Assembly: GCF_900115955.1 (NCBI RefSeq)
Contig: NZ_FOYL01000003.1
Coordinates: forward strand, 529,117-593,116
Source: Lentzea waywayandensis
Lineage (GTDB): Bacteria > Actinomycetota > Actinomycetes > Mycobacteriales > Pseudonocardiaceae
DNA length: 64,000 nucleotides
Reading direction: 5' to 3'
Notes under the pieces: generated by a model
The model's input: the letters and a program-made list of their open reading frames with translations, nothing else
What the model was told of the DNA's origin: nothing
Databases searched by the model: none
Part shown: positions 18,333 through 26,973 of the stretch, one piece after another
Position numbering within the stretch: position 1 is the stretch's first letter
Layout of the letters: each line of letters opens with the position of its first letter
Made by a program: the position numbers and the translations under genes

Positions 18333-18857
18333 GTGAGGGACAAGGAAGCGACCAAGGCCAAGTTGCTGGACGCGGCGCTCGAGGAGTTTTCCCAGTACGG
18401 GATCGCCGGGGCGCGGGTCGACCGCATCGCGGCGAAGGCGGGTTGCAACAAGGCGATGATCTACGCCTACTTCGGCAGCAAGGAGGGTCTGTTCGACGAG
18501 CTGCTGAAGATCCAGATCGACCGCATGATCAACGAGGTCCCGATCACGCCGGAGGACCTGCCCGGCTACGCGGGCCGGCTGTTCGACTCCTACCTGGAGA
18601 GGCCACAACTGCTCAGGCTTGCGGCCTACCACCGTCTGGAGAACGGTTTCAGCGACCTTCCGAAGGCCGAGGTCGAGTCCCACCGGCACAAGATCGAGGC
18701 CATCGCGCAGGCGCAGATGGAGGGCAGGATCACGGCGGCGTTCAACGCCACGGACCTGCTCGACCTGGTCGTGCACATGTCGATCCTCGCGTTCAGCACC
18801 CCGAACGCGACCCGTGAGCTCGTCGAACGCTCCGTACAGCGGCTGATCGCCGAGTAG
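18333..18857 (+). CDS. TetR-family transcriptional repressor
   Basis: A 174-residue repressor. The N-terminal helix-turn-helix runs from LLDAALEEFSQYGIAGARV to CNKAMIYAYFGSKEGLF, typical of TetR. The C-terminal ligand domain contains LPGYAGRLFDSYL, a stretch resembling the truncated TetR at the right edge of the window. GTG codons at 18330 and 18333 both fit; GGAGG at 18324-18328 suits 18333 better. It probably binds the palindromes immediately upstream and represses itself and the divergent SDR. Confidence 0.92.
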   Translation: MRDKEATKAKLLDAALEEFSQYGIAGARVDRIAAKAGCNKAMIYAYFGSKEGLFDELLKIQIDRMINEVPITPEDLPGYAGRLFDSYLERPQLLRLAAYHRLENGFSDLPKAEVESHRHKIEAIAQAQMEGRITAAFNATDLLDLVVHMSILAFSTPNATRELVERSVQRLIAE

Positions 18858-18902
18858 GCTTTAAGTCAGGATCGCGGGAAACCACTACTGGGGGTGGGGA
18901 AC

Positions 18903-19085
18903 GTGCGCAAGATTCTGATCGCGGGTTCGGTGATCGTCGCGACGGCCATGACGGGCGACGCCGCACAGGCAGCCGAAGTGCGGGACGGCAACGACGTCCT
19001 GATCGCACCGCAGGGCAACGACGTTCTCATCGCGCCGGACGGCAACGACGTCCTGATGCTGCCGGACGGCAACGACACGCTCTGA
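18903..19085 (+). CDS. Small secreted peptide of RTX-like nonapeptide repeats
   Basis: A 60-residue precursor. GTG 18903 begins a signal peptide (MRKILIAGSVIVATAMTGDA) with likely cleavage after AAQA; an in-frame GTG at 18894 adds three residues. The mature part is almost only repeats: DGNDVLIAP, QGNDVLIAP, DGNDVLMLP, then DGNDTL. The spacing and the G-N-D-x-L core match the RTX calcium-binding nonapeptide GGxGxDxLx, but the first two glycines are replaced by Ala-Pro or Leu-Pro. It overlaps by one base the start of a 2-oxoglutarate oxygenase gene. I know no characterised homologue; substrate of that enzyme is my inference. Confidence 0.7.
   Translation: MRKILIAGSVIVATAMTGDAAQAAEVRDGNDVLIAPQGNDVLIAPDGNDVLMLPDGNDTL
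18984..19085 (+). repeat. 27-base tandem repeat encoding RTX-like nonapeptides
   Basis: Units lie at 18984-19010, 19011-19037 and 19038-19064, with a partial unit 19065-19085. Each codes for one nonapeptide. Third-position changes between units (for example GTC/GTT and CTG/CTC) with conserved amino acids suggest selection on protein sequence. Confidence 0.85.
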
Positions 19086-19948
19086 TGCTCACGCCGGGAG
19101 ACCGGGCGCCGCTGTTCGCGATCAGGAACGCGGACGGCGGCTACTGGTTCAGTGAGGAAGCCGGAAAACCGACCGTCCTGTCCTTTGTGGACGAGCTGGA
19201 CGAACACCTGCGGCAGAACGACAACCTGGTCTGGGTCGTGCAGAAGCCGTGCGACCCGCCCGAAGGCGTCACGGTCATCGTCGACGACGGGCAGATCGCC
19301 GCGAAGTACGGCATCGGCAAGGCCTCGGCGCTGCTCGACGCCAACCTCAGGGTCGAGTCGATCATCGCGCGGGGCGAGCCGATCCCGGCCTCACGCAACA
19401 CCGACCTGGCCGCACCGGTCCTGACGGTTCCGCGCGTGCTGGAGCCGGAGTTCTGCGACGAGCTGATCAAGCACTACGAGCGAACCGGCGGCACCGACAG
19501 CGGCTTCATGCGCACAGCCGAGGGGCGCACGGAGATCGTCCACGACCACAACCACAAGCGCCGCCAGGACCTCACGCTCGAAGACCCGTACCGCGAGCAA
19601 CTGAAGGCGCGCGTCGAACGCAGGCTGCTCCCCGAGATCCAGCGAGCGTTCCAGTTCACGGCCACGCGCGTCGAACGCTGGATCATCGCCTGCTACGAAG
19701 CCGACAACGGCGGCCACTTCAAGGCCCACCGCGACAACACCACGCCGGCCACCGCCCACCGCAGGTTCGCCGTCACGGTCAACCTCAGCGACGACTTCGA
19801 GGGCGGCGAGCTCAGGTTCCCCGAGTACGGCGCCAGGACCTACCGGGCGAACAAGGGCGAAGCACTGGTGTTCTCGTGCTCACTGCTGCACGAGGTCACT
19901 CAGGTCACCCGAGGCCGCCGGTACTGCACGCTGCCGTTCCTGCACTGA
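19085..19948 (+). CDS. 2-oxoglutarate/Fe(II) oxygenase, prolyl-4-hydroxylase-like, with peroxiredoxin-like N-terminus
   Basis: A 287-residue enzyme. The first 90 residues (LTPGDRAPLFAI, KPTVLSFVDE) have the look of an AhpC/TSA thioredoxin fold without the usual peroxidatic Cys. From about residue 115 it is a prolyl-4-hydroxylase-like oxygenase: HRD (near 214-216) gives the first His and Asp iron ligands, LLHEV (near 268) the second His, and the Arg of TRGRRY would hold 2-oxoglutarate. ATG 19085 overlaps the stop of the repeat-peptide gene (TGATG), so the two are translated together. The repeated prolines in that peptide are the obvious candidate targets. Confidence 0.85.
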   Translation: MLTPGDRAPLFAIRNADGGYWFSEEAGKPTVLSFVDELDEHLRQNDNLVWVVQKPCDPPEGVTVIVDDGQIAAKYGIGKASALLDANLRVESIIARGEPIPASRNTDLAAPVLTVPRVLEPEFCDELIKHYERTGGTDSGFMRTAEGRTEIVHDHNHKRRQDLTLEDPYREQLKARVERRLLPEIQRAFQFTATRVERWIIACYEADNGGHFKAHRDNTTPATAHRRFAVTVNLSDDFEGGELRFPEYGARTYRANKGEALVFSCSLLHEVTQVTRGRRYCTLPFLH

Positions 19949-20692
19949 TCAGGGCCTGCGCAGCAGGTAGGTGTCCATGATCCAGCCCTTGCGCTCCCGC
20001 GCCTCGGAACGAACCCTGCGGATCTCCGCGGCCACGTCCCCGACCCGCCCCGACACCAGGATCTCGTCCGGCATGCCGAGGTAGGCGCCCCAGTAGATCC
20101 ACGTGTCGGGGTCGACGCCCTCGAACGAGTACGACGCGTCCAGCATCACGGCCACGTCGTCCACATCGGACGGCCACCCGGCGGCGAGGCGGCGGCCGGT
20201 CGTGATCTGCACCGGCTTGCCGACCTGGTTCAGCGACACCCGGTGGCCCGCCGTCAGCGCCGCCACGGACGTCACACCCGGGATGACCTCCACCTCGAAC
20301 GACTCGCCGCGGGCCAGCAGATCGTCGAGGATCGCCAAAGTCGAGTCGTAGAGCGACGGGTCGCCCCACACCAGGAACGCCCCGACCTCGCCCTCGCCCA
20401 GGTCCGACAGCAAACCCAGGACGACATCGGCGCGGTCCCGGCGCCAGGCATCGATCGTCGCGACGTAGTCGGCGGGGTTCCGGTCGCGTTCCGGATCCCG
20501 GCCCTCGACCCAGCGGTACGGCCGCGTCACGTGCGCTTCCAGGATCGACGCGCGCAGGTCGACGAGCTCCTGCTTCACGGACCCCTTGTCCAGCACGAAG
20601 TACACGTCCACCGTCTGCAACGCCTTCACGGCCTGCACCGTCAGGTGGTCGGGGTTGCCCGCGCCGATACCGATGACCAGGATCTTTCGCAC
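19949..20692 (-). CDS. cobF: Precorrin-6A synthase (deacetylating)
   Basis: A 247-residue tetrapyrrole methylase of the CobF type, which methylates C1 of precorrin-5 and releases acetate in aerobic cobalamin synthesis. Visible family features: VIGIGAGNPDHLTVQA at the N-terminus, LVWGDPSLYDST as the SAM-binding glycine loop region, and VIPGVTSVAALTAG. It starts with GTG 20692, 13 bases after the PaaK-like gene stop, and ends one base from the convergent oxygenase gene. No other cobalamin gene is in the window, so its place as last gene of a LuxC/LuxE-like operon is odd. Confidence 0.9.
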   Translation of the reverse strand: MRKILVIGIGAGNPDHLTVQAVKALQTVDVYFVLDKGSVKQELVDLRASILEAHVTRPYRWVEGRDPERDRNPADYVATIDAWRRDRADVVLGLLSDLGEGEVGAFLVWGDPSLYDSTLAILDDLLARGESFEVEVIPGVTSVAALTAGHRVSLNQVGKPVQITTGRRLAAGWPSDVDDVAVMLDASYSFEGVDPDTWIYWGAYLGMPDEILVSGRVGDVAAEIRRVRSEARERKGWIMDTYLLRRP

Positions 20693-20705
20693 CGGAACAC
20701 ACTAA

Positions 20706-21926
20706 CTACACGGGACGCTCGTCGATGAGCCGCACGGTCTTGCCTGTGCGCGGATTCACCTCCAACGCGGGCACCCACTCCACCGCCAGTGGCGCGACCA
20801 CGCCGCGTCCGACCTGCAGTTCGAACCGCGGGCTGATCACGTACACCTCGTTCCGGACAGCCTCGAACTCCTGCTCTCCACCGGCGATCCGCAACACCAG
20901 CTGGTCGCGCGCGTCGACCCGGCGGATCACGACCTGCACGCCGTTGTGCGCGATACCGGCGCGGTCGACGGCGGCCCGCAGGTGGTCGAGGTGCAGCGTC
21001 ACGGGGCCGACCCTGGCGCCCTCGTCGGCGCGGCCGAGCAGGCGGAAGATGCCGTCCTCCACGTCGACCCATTCGGCCAGGTCGCCGACCGGGTAGCGGA
21101 TCATCGGCTGCAACCGCCGGGTGAGGTCGGTCTGGAGCAACCGGCCCGGCCTGCCGGGGGAGGTGATCGGCTTGCCCGTGTCGACGTCGACGATCTCCAG
21201 CACCGAGCTGTCCACAAAGGAGCGGAACACCCGCGCGTCGTCCGAGCCGAGCACCGCCGTGCCGATGATCCCGCCGTCCACGCTGCCGTAGACGAACGAC
21301 CGGAACTCGGCGCCGGGAAACGCCTCGGACAAAAGTGAACGCTGGTCTTCGTACAGGGCCTCGCCGCTGAACAGGATCAGCCGCACCAGAGGCAGTGAGC
21401 CGACAGAAGCCACGACGTGAGAGGCCAGCCGGCACAGCGTCGTCGGGAAGCCCGCGACGACGGTCGCGTCGAAGTCCTGCATGGTGGTCAGCGTGAACTC
21501 GACCGGCGCGCTGCCGGTGATCGGCAGCTGGACCAGGTCGATCGGCGAGCGTTGCAGGGAGTTCAGCGCGAAGATGAAGCTGGAGTACAGCTCACCCGCC
21601 GCGAAGAGGTTCGCGATCCGGTCGCCGTGCCGCAGTCCCGCCGCGGGCAGCGTTTCCGCGTACGTGCGGCACATCGCGTCCCACTCCTCGTTGGTGTAGA
21701 AGGAGACGCGAGGAGCCTTGGTGGTGCCGCCGGTCTTGAAGATCAGGCCGTCGGTGTGCGCGCGGGTCAGCACCTGGTTGTGGCGGATGGTGTTCGCGGC
21801 CCAGAACGCGGCCTGGTCGATCACCGGCAGCTCGGCCAACGGCGTCGAGGAGTCGTAGCCGTCGTACAGCTCCTTGTAGAACGGGGAGTGCGTGCGGGCG
21901 TAGCAGATGAGGTCGAGCACGGACAT
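20706..21926 (-). CDS. PaaK/LuxE-like adenylate-forming enzyme
   Basis: A 406-residue protein of the phenylacetate-CoA ligase/acyl-protein synthetase type. The start HSPFYKELYDGYD matches the PaaK beginning. The phosphate-binding loop is FKTGGTTKAPRVSFYT (about 63-78), with YGSVDGG and RYPVGDLAEWV further on, and a C-terminal lid with NPRTGKTVRLI. It lacks the CPCG-type cysteine motif seen in its two neighbours, so it may not form an enzyme-bound thioester. It lies three bases after the LuxC fusion gene in a five-gene operon. It probably activates a carboxylic acid with ATP; the acid is unknown. Confidence 0.82.
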   Translation of the reverse strand: MSVLDLICYARTHSPFYKELYDGYDSSTPLAELPVIDQAAFWAANTIRHNQVLTRAHTDGLIFKTGGTTKAPRVSFYTNEEWDAMCRTYAETLPAAGLRHGDRIANLFAAGELYSSFIFALNSLQRSPIDLVQLPITGSAPVEFTLTTMQDFDATVVAGFPTTLCRLASHVVASVGSLPLVRLILFSGEALYEDQRSLLSEAFPGAEFRSFVYGSVDGGIIGTAVLGSDDARVFRSFVDSSVLEIVDVDTGKPITSPGRPGRLLQTDLTRRLQPMIRYPVGDLAEWVDVEDGIFRLLGRADEGARVGPVTLHLDHLRAAVDRAGIAHNGVQVVIRRVDARDQLVLRIAGGEQEFEAVRNEVYVISPRFELQVGRGVVAPLAVEWVPALEVNPRTGKTVRLIDERPV

Positions 21927-21929
21927 CGT

Positions 21930-24404
21930 TCACACACTCCTGCTGCTGCGCTGGTCGACGACCGCGATCAACTTGCCGCTGCTCTTCGTCCGCAGGAAGC
22001 CCGCCAGCGGAACGTTCTCCACCCGCACGGTCAGCAACGAGTCCTGCTCGACCGCCTCGGCGACCTCGCCGTACTTCGACAGCAACGTGATGTGGGTGGC
22101 GGCAGGTTCGGGTGCGCGGTCGCGTTCCATCCGCACGACGAGCTCCTCGCCGCCGGCGTCCTCGTTCAGTTCGATCTGCAACGCGCCGGCGTAGCTGTAC
22201 TCGTCCTCCAGGATCGTGAGGAACCGCCGGTAGTTCAACGTCTGCGCGGCGGCCCGGAACACGTCACCGGTGCGCCCCAGCAGCTCGAACCGCGGCGTCT
22301 GGCGGCCGCACGGGCAGTCGCCGGGGACCCAGCGGCCGAGGTCGCCGATCTCGTAGCGCTCCAGCCGCTGGCCACGCCGTGTGTGCGTGGTGAAGACCAG
22401 CCGGCCGGGCTCGCCGAACGAGACGGGCTGGTCCGTCTCGGGATCGAGGATCTCCAGCGTGTGCAGGCCGGTGAACAGGTGGTGCACCTTGCCGGACGAG
22501 GCCTGGCACTGGTAGCCGACCGGGCCCGCGTCGACGGTCGCGTAGGCCGCCGAGCGGATCACCTCGACGCCGAACTCGTCCCGCAGCCGGGCGATGGCCT
22601 GCGCGCCGAAGTGCTCGCCCGCGTAGAAGATCTTGCGGATCCCGCCGTACTGCTTCAGCTGGTCACCGTGCTCGGCGAAGAGCCGCTGCACGAACGAAGG
22701 CGCGGTCAGCAGCGTGTCGACGCGGTTGTCCACAATGGCCTGGGCGATCGCGTCGAGCTGACCCCACTCACCGCCCATCGGGAACTGCACGGCGTTCATC
22801 CGCTCCAGCGCGGAGAAGAAGCTGACGAAGCTCGCGTACATGTGCCCGTTGAAGAACAGGTTCATGATCCGGTCGTGGCGCGGGTCGAGGCCGGTGGCGA
22901 GCAACGCCTCGGCGCCCACCCACATCTGCTCGTCCCAGTCCGCCCAGGTGTACGCGGACAACTTGGGGGCGCCGGAGCTGCCGCCACTGCGGAAGTACAC
23001 GTCCGCCGGACGGTCCTGCAACGTCTCGAAGTCCGACTTCAACGTCACCGGTACCGAAGGCACCGGGAGCTGCCGCGACTCGGCCAGGTCGTCCAGCGAG
23101 GCGTCCGCGGCGAACCTGTCGTCGAGCTGCACGGACACCCGGTTGCTGTAGCGCTGCAACGCGTAGACGCCGTCGTGCGGTTCGCCGCTGTAGCCGCCGA
23201 GCATCGAACCCGGCGTGGTGATCCGCTGCACGCCGACCGAGACGAACGAACGCGCCAGTGCGGCGGTGTCCGGCCGGTCCGCCGCGAGACCGACGGTCTG
23301 CAGGTAGCGGCGCATCGGTCGCAGCACGGAGGTGATCTGCTTGCGCGGCAACGGCTTCACCCACACCGTCCGGTACAGCGGCGAGGTGCGCAACGCGGAA
23401 CGGACGTCCGCCAGCACGCGCCAGTGGTCACCGGTGTGCACCTTCGTGAGCCTGAGGTGCTCTTCGAGTTGCGTGACGACGACGGTGTTCGTGATCTCCG
23501 CCCATTCGGCCTGCGACGGCTCACGGGTCGGGGGGCCGGTCAACTCCAGCACGGAGGCGAACCGCTCGGCGAACGCGAAGACCTCGGCCGGGTCCTCGGT
23601 GTCGAGGTAGATCACCTGCGGGCTTGAGCACGCCTGCTGCTCCAGCTGGCACACGTCCGCCGCCAGCGCGTGCAGAGTGTCCACATCGGACCACGAGTCG
23701 CCGGTCAGGTAGGCGAAGGACAGCTTCGGGCCCCAGTCGATCACCCGCGTGCCGGGCCTGACCAGCTCGGTGACGCCGGTGATCGCCTCCTCGCCACCCC
23801 AGACCGCGACGGCGTCGGCGGCGCCGAGCATGCGCGACATCCAGTCGGTGAGCGAAGAGGAGAAGTGCAGCACGACGAGCCGCGCGGCGATCTGGCCGGT
23901 CTGGTCGTGCGCGGCCAGCGAAGCGAGCACCTCGGCGGTGAACCCCGAGTCGTCCGACGCGACCTTGATGACGTTGAGGTTGCCGGAGAGCAGGCCCTCG
24001 ACGGCGCTCAGCACGCCGGCGACCGGTGCGTTGCCCGCCGTCACGTGGGCGAGCAGCCCGAGCGGCACCCAGGCCTCGTAGACAGGCGCGCGGAAGTCGA
24101 AGCGGACCATCCGCGCCGGGTCGAGGTTGCCGAGCTCGCGCTTGAGCTTGCGTTCCAACGAAACACGGCTCAGCGCGTGCCGCAGCGCCTCCAGCGTCTC
24201 GTCGATCTCCACCTCGTCGAGGCCCCACGAGACCAGCGACGCGCGGTGCTGTTCCAGGTCCAGCTTCTCGGCGGCGGCGAGCACGACGAGCGGGTTCAGG
24301 CGCGGCCCGGTGATGACCTGCTGGGTGAGGTCGTCCAACGTGTCCAGCCGCAACGCGACAGCGTCGTCGTCGATCCACTCGCCCTGCCAGAGATGCCGGT
24401 TCAT
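21930..24404 (-). CDS. LuxC-like acyl reductase fused to LuxE/PaaK-like domain
   Basis: An 824-residue fusion. Residues 1-430 are a LuxC-type acyl-CoA/acyl-protein reductase: VTAGNAPVAG, NLNVIKVAS and the expected catalytic Cys259 in LEQQACSS, giving NADPH-dependent reduction to aldehyde. Residues about 445-824 are a PaaK/LuxE-like adenylating domain with SGGSSGAPK (473-481), SAAYATVDAG and CPCGRQTPRFELLGRTGD. In lux systems these are separate proteins of one fatty-acid reductase complex; here they are one chain. ATG 24404 overlaps the LuxE-like stop (ATGA). No luxAB or luxD is present. Confidence 0.85.
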   Translation of the reverse strand: MNRHLWQGEWIDDDAVALRLDTLDDLTQQVITGPRLNPLVVLAAAEKLDLEQHRASLVSWGLDEVEIDETLEALRHALSRVSLERKLKRELGNLDPARMVRFDFRAPVYEAWVPLGLLAHVTAGNAPVAGVLSAVEGLLSGNLNVIKVASDDSGFTAEVLASLAAHDQTGQIAARLVVLHFSSSLTDWMSRMLGAADAVAVWGGEEAITGVTELVRPGTRVIDWGPKLSFAYLTGDSWSDVDTLHALAADVCQLEQQACSSPQVIYLDTEDPAEVFAFAERFASVLELTGPPTREPSQAEWAEITNTVVVTQLEEHLRLTKVHTGDHWRVLADVRSALRTSPLYRTVWVKPLPRKQITSVLRPMRRYLQTVGLAADRPDTAALARSFVSVGVQRITTPGSMLGGYSGEPHDGVYALQRYSNRVSVQLDDRFAADASLDDLAESRQLPVPSVPVTLKSDFETLQDRPADVYFRSGGSSGAPKLSAYTWADWDEQMWVGAEALLATGLDPRHDRIMNLFFNGHMYASFVSFFSALERMNAVQFPMGGEWGQLDAIAQAIVDNRVDTLLTAPSFVQRLFAEHGDQLKQYGGIRKIFYAGEHFGAQAIARLRDEFGVEVIRSAAYATVDAGPVGYQCQASSGKVHHLFTGLHTLEILDPETDQPVSFGEPGRLVFTTHTRRGQRLERYEIGDLGRWVPGDCPCGRQTPRFELLGRTGDVFRAAAQTLNYRRFLTILEDEYSYAGALQIELNEDAGGEELVVRMERDRAPEPAATHITLLSKYGEVAEAVEQDSLLTVRVENVPLAGFLRTKSSGKLIAVVDQRSSRSV

Positions 24405-25537
24405 GCCTTGCCCTTCAAGAGTTCTGCTGCGGCGATGGCGCAGGATCGGTTGCGGGAGACGCCGGCGCGGCCGAGGATCTCGAACCACGGGGTCTCGTTG
24501 CCGCAACCGCACTCCTCAGGTGCGTGCAGTGCGGCCAGGTCGCCCATCAACACGCTCTGCGCGGGCGCCGAGGTGATGTACGGGGACACGAACTGGATGT
24601 AGCCGGACTCGCCGTACGGCAACGGTTCCAGCGTCCGGACGTCCCGAACGATCGCACGTGACCACGTCGGCACGTGCAGGTTGTGGTGCGGGCACTCGAC
24701 GTACGGCACCGAGTGCTCGACAGAGCCATAGCTGTCGCGGATCCGCGCGTCCGGGATGCCGAGCATGTCCGTGACCTTCGACCGCAGCTCGGACTTGGAG
24801 ATCTGCTTGTCCGCGTTGCCCTTCCAGCCGCCGCCGAACCACACCATCGAACGCTCGTTGAGCCGCAACGGTTCCACGCCCATCGCGCGCATGCGGTCGA
24901 TGGTGAAGCTCAGGAACGCCGGGAACCCGAAGATCCGCACCGGCCGGCCGCTGTCCGCGAACCTCTGCAGCGCGCGGATGCTGCCGAACGCGTCGAACTC
25001 GTGTCCGGTGCCGGTGTGCGCGAGGCCGTAGTCGACGGACTCCACGGGCGCGAAGTCGGTCATGAACTGCCCGGTGAACGAGCTGCCCAGCTTCACGTTC
25101 GGCGTCGGCTGGTTGAGGTTGATCAGGTAGTGCGCCGGCTCGGCGTCGATGAACCCGTTGTGGTCGTAGATCCGCGCGACCATCCGCTGGCCCGCGCGCA
25201 ACGTCCAGGCGTCCCAGAACATCTGCGACTTCTGCCCAGTCGTGCCGGACGAGGTGGCGTGCACGACGACCTCGTCGCGCGGCACCGACAGCACCTCGTG
25301 CATCTTGAAGAAGTTGGCGTGCACGAACGGCTGGTCGGTGATGTCCTTGAGCGGCTTGCCGTTCCACAGGCTGCGGAAGAACTCGTTGCGCTGGGCGTGC
25401 CAGCGGTTCGACTCGTTCATGGCTTCCAGGAACAGGTCCGTGTCGCTGTGGTCGTACGGCGCCGCGATGTCGCACAGCGCCTGGACGGCACCGAGCGAGG
25501 GGTCCGGCACCGTTGCCGGTCCGAGGTGCGGGTTCAT
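24401..25537 (-). CDS. LuxE-like acyl-protein synthetase
   Basis: A 378-residue homologue of LuxE, which activates a fatty acid as acyl-AMP and moves it to a Cys for reduction by LuxC. The N-terminus has the LuxE-type NESNRWHAQRNEFFRSLW region. The phosphate loop is SSGTTGQKSQMF (near 95), followed by WFGGGWKG and DSYGSVEHSVPY. A Cys-rich end CGCGNETPWFEILGRAGV could hold the acyl thioester. It overlaps both neighbours by four bases (ATGA), so stoichiometric production with the GNAT and LuxC proteins is likely. Confidence 0.88.
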   Translation of the reverse strand: MNPHLGPATVPDPSLGAVQALCDIAAPYDHSDTDLFLEAMNESNRWHAQRNEFFRSLWNGKPLKDITDQPFVHANFFKMHEVLSVPRDEVVVHATSSGTTGQKSQMFWDAWTLRAGQRMVARIYDHNGFIDAEPAHYLINLNQPTPNVKLGSSFTGQFMTDFAPVESVDYGLAHTGTGHEFDAFGSIRALQRFADSGRPVRIFGFPAFLSFTIDRMRAMGVEPLRLNERSMVWFGGGWKGNADKQISKSELRSKVTDMLGIPDARIRDSYGSVEHSVPYVECPHHNLHVPTWSRAIVRDVRTLEPLPYGESGYIQFVSPYITSAPAQSVLMGDLAALHAPEECGCGNETPWFEILGRAGVSRNRSCAIAAAELLKGKA

Positions 25538-26661
25538 GCTCGAAAGACTCCGTTGGTGTTGAGGAACTTCTGCGTCCACAGCTCGATGTACTGCTCGGTG
25601 AAGGGCCGGAACGCCTCGTCGATCGCGAGGCCGCGGAAGTCCGGCGGCTGCGGCGTGTGCACCATGACGACGTAGTCGTGGTAGACGTCGCCGTCCTTGC
25701 GCATCGCCGGGTACAGCGCCACCGGCAGGAAACCGAAGGCCAGCAACGCACTCAGCTCGTCGAACTCGTGCAACGGCACCAGCGTCTCGACGTGCGGCGC
25801 GCCCAGGCCGGCCAGCGTGTCGATCACGCCACCGAGGTGCGGGAGGAGTGCCTGGGGACTGGGTGTGGCACCGAAGATCGTGCAGTAACCGTCGTGACGG
25901 TTGAGGTGCCCGTAGATCTGGTACTCGCCCTGCTCGTCGGCCAGCAGCACGTTCGGCTTGTGCAACGGGTAGAACCGCCGCGCCGGGTCGTTGATCGTGT
26001 GCTCGAAGTGCCGCTGCACGAACTGCGGCGCCTCGACGACCTCCAGCCGTGACACCTCACCGGCTCCGAAAGCGGTGTCCTCCACGAACTCCGGCAACGT
26101 CGGCAGACCGACCAGAGCGTGCGTAGCGGTGACGAGCCTCCGAAGGCTTGCGGGCACCTTGTGCACCTCGGCCCGCTGCTCCAGGACACCGTCGCGGTGC
26201 TTGGCCAGCAACGTCATCGTCTCGCGCTTGGCGTGCTTGAACAGGTTCGGCACGAGCCCGAGCGGGTGGAACCCGTTGCGCAGACACACTCTCTGCGGCG
26301 CGAGGTGGATCGTGCGCGCGGTGCCGTAGACCGAGTCGACGTCGCCGCTCGCGAGCATGTGCCCGGTGATCTGCCCGACGGCGTGGTGCGCGATGCCGCC
26401 GCCCTGAGCGCCTGGATCCACGACCAGCCCGGCGATCTTGCCGAGGCGGTCCGCGCTCTCGACGTGCCCGGTGATCGAGGCGACGACCTGGCCGTCGCGG
26501 CGCCACACCAGCCACGTGGTGTGCGCGGCCTCGATCTCGGACGCCATGACGTCGGGGTCGGTGCCCATCGCGATCGGGTAGTTCGCGCCGTGTGCCCGCC
26601 GGTAGAGCTTCAGCAGATCGTCGACGTCGTCGAGTCGAGCCGGCTCGAACTCGGGTGCCAC
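25534..26661 (-). CDS. GNAT-family N-acyltransferase, long form
   Basis: A 375-residue protein; the first 160 residues are a GNAT fold (ITGHVESADRLGKIAGLVVD, then the acyl-CoA loop PGAQGGGIAHHAV). The remaining 200 residues could be a second degenerate GNAT domain; I cannot name it. GTG 26661 is preceded by TGAGGAGG. It is the first gene of the operon GNAT - LuxE - LuxC/LuxE - PaaK-like - CobF and overlaps LuxE by four bases. It may acylate an amine or accept an acyl group made by the other enzymes. That role is inferred from position only. Confidence 0.75.
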   Translation of the reverse strand: MAPEFEPARLDDVDDLLKLYRRAHGANYPIAMGTDPDVMASEIEAAHTTWLVWRRDGQVVASITGHVESADRLGKIAGLVVDPGAQGGGIAHHAVGQITGHMLASGDVDSVYGTARTIHLAPQRVCLRNGFHPLGLVPNLFKHAKRETMTLLAKHRDGVLEQRAEVHKVPASLRRLVTATHALVGLPTLPEFVEDTAFGAGEVSRLEVVEAPQFVQRHFEHTINDPARRFYPLHKPNVLLADEQGEYQIYGHLNRHDGYCTIFGATPSPQALLPHLGGVIDTLAGLGAPHVETLVPLHEFDELSALLAFGFLPVALYPAMRKDGDVYHDYVVMVHTPQPPDFRGLAIDEAFRPFTEQYIELWTQKFLNTNGVFRA

Positions 26662-26927
26662 TCCTGTGCCTCCTCAAATAACCGAAAATCAGGCTACTGG
26701 CTGGTACAGCCGCCATTCAGGTGACGGAAGCGCGGGAGCTGCGGAATTGATTCCTGAGGGCGAGCGGGATCACATCAACTATCAAATCGCCCTTAATTGT
26801 CGATGGTTCATCTGGGTTAATATGCGCTGGTAGAAGCTGTGACGGAGATCGCGTACCGGATTTTCGCCTTTCGGTAACATGTCAACACGCCGCGCTCTCG
26901 TGACGCTATTCCGGCGCCAAACGCAAA
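26662..26927. other. Intergenic region holding the LuxC/LuxE operon promoter
   Basis: No convincing gene here. The stretch 26740-26900 is clearly more AT-rich than its surroundings and must contain the promoter of the minus-strand operon that begins at 26661. I cannot fix a -35/-10 pair with confidence. Confidence 0.5.
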
Positions 26928-26958
26928 GTAGTCGCCGTTTCAACGAAACGGCGACTAC
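26928..26958 (-). terminator. Rho-independent terminator of the cyclophilin gene
   Basis: A 14-base perfect stem (26928-26941 with 26945-26958) closes a three-base loop. On the minus strand it is followed by TTTGCGTTT. It lies 15 bases after the cyclophilin stop and separates that gene from the operon starting at 26661. Confidence 0.85.
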
Positions 26959-26973
26959 CTGGAAAACGGGCAA

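Noticed and set aside
21417..23627. 736-codon open frame on the plus strand opposite the LuxC fusion gene
   Set aside because: It runs antisense to a clear LuxC/LuxE coding region, has a composition of Arg/Gly/Val/Asp repeats typical of GC-rich shadow frames, and shows no domain.
20706..26661. Complete bacterial luminescence operon
   Set aside because: LuxC- and LuxE-like proteins are present but no luciferase alpha or beta subunit, no acyltransferase luxD and no flavin reductase occur in the window.
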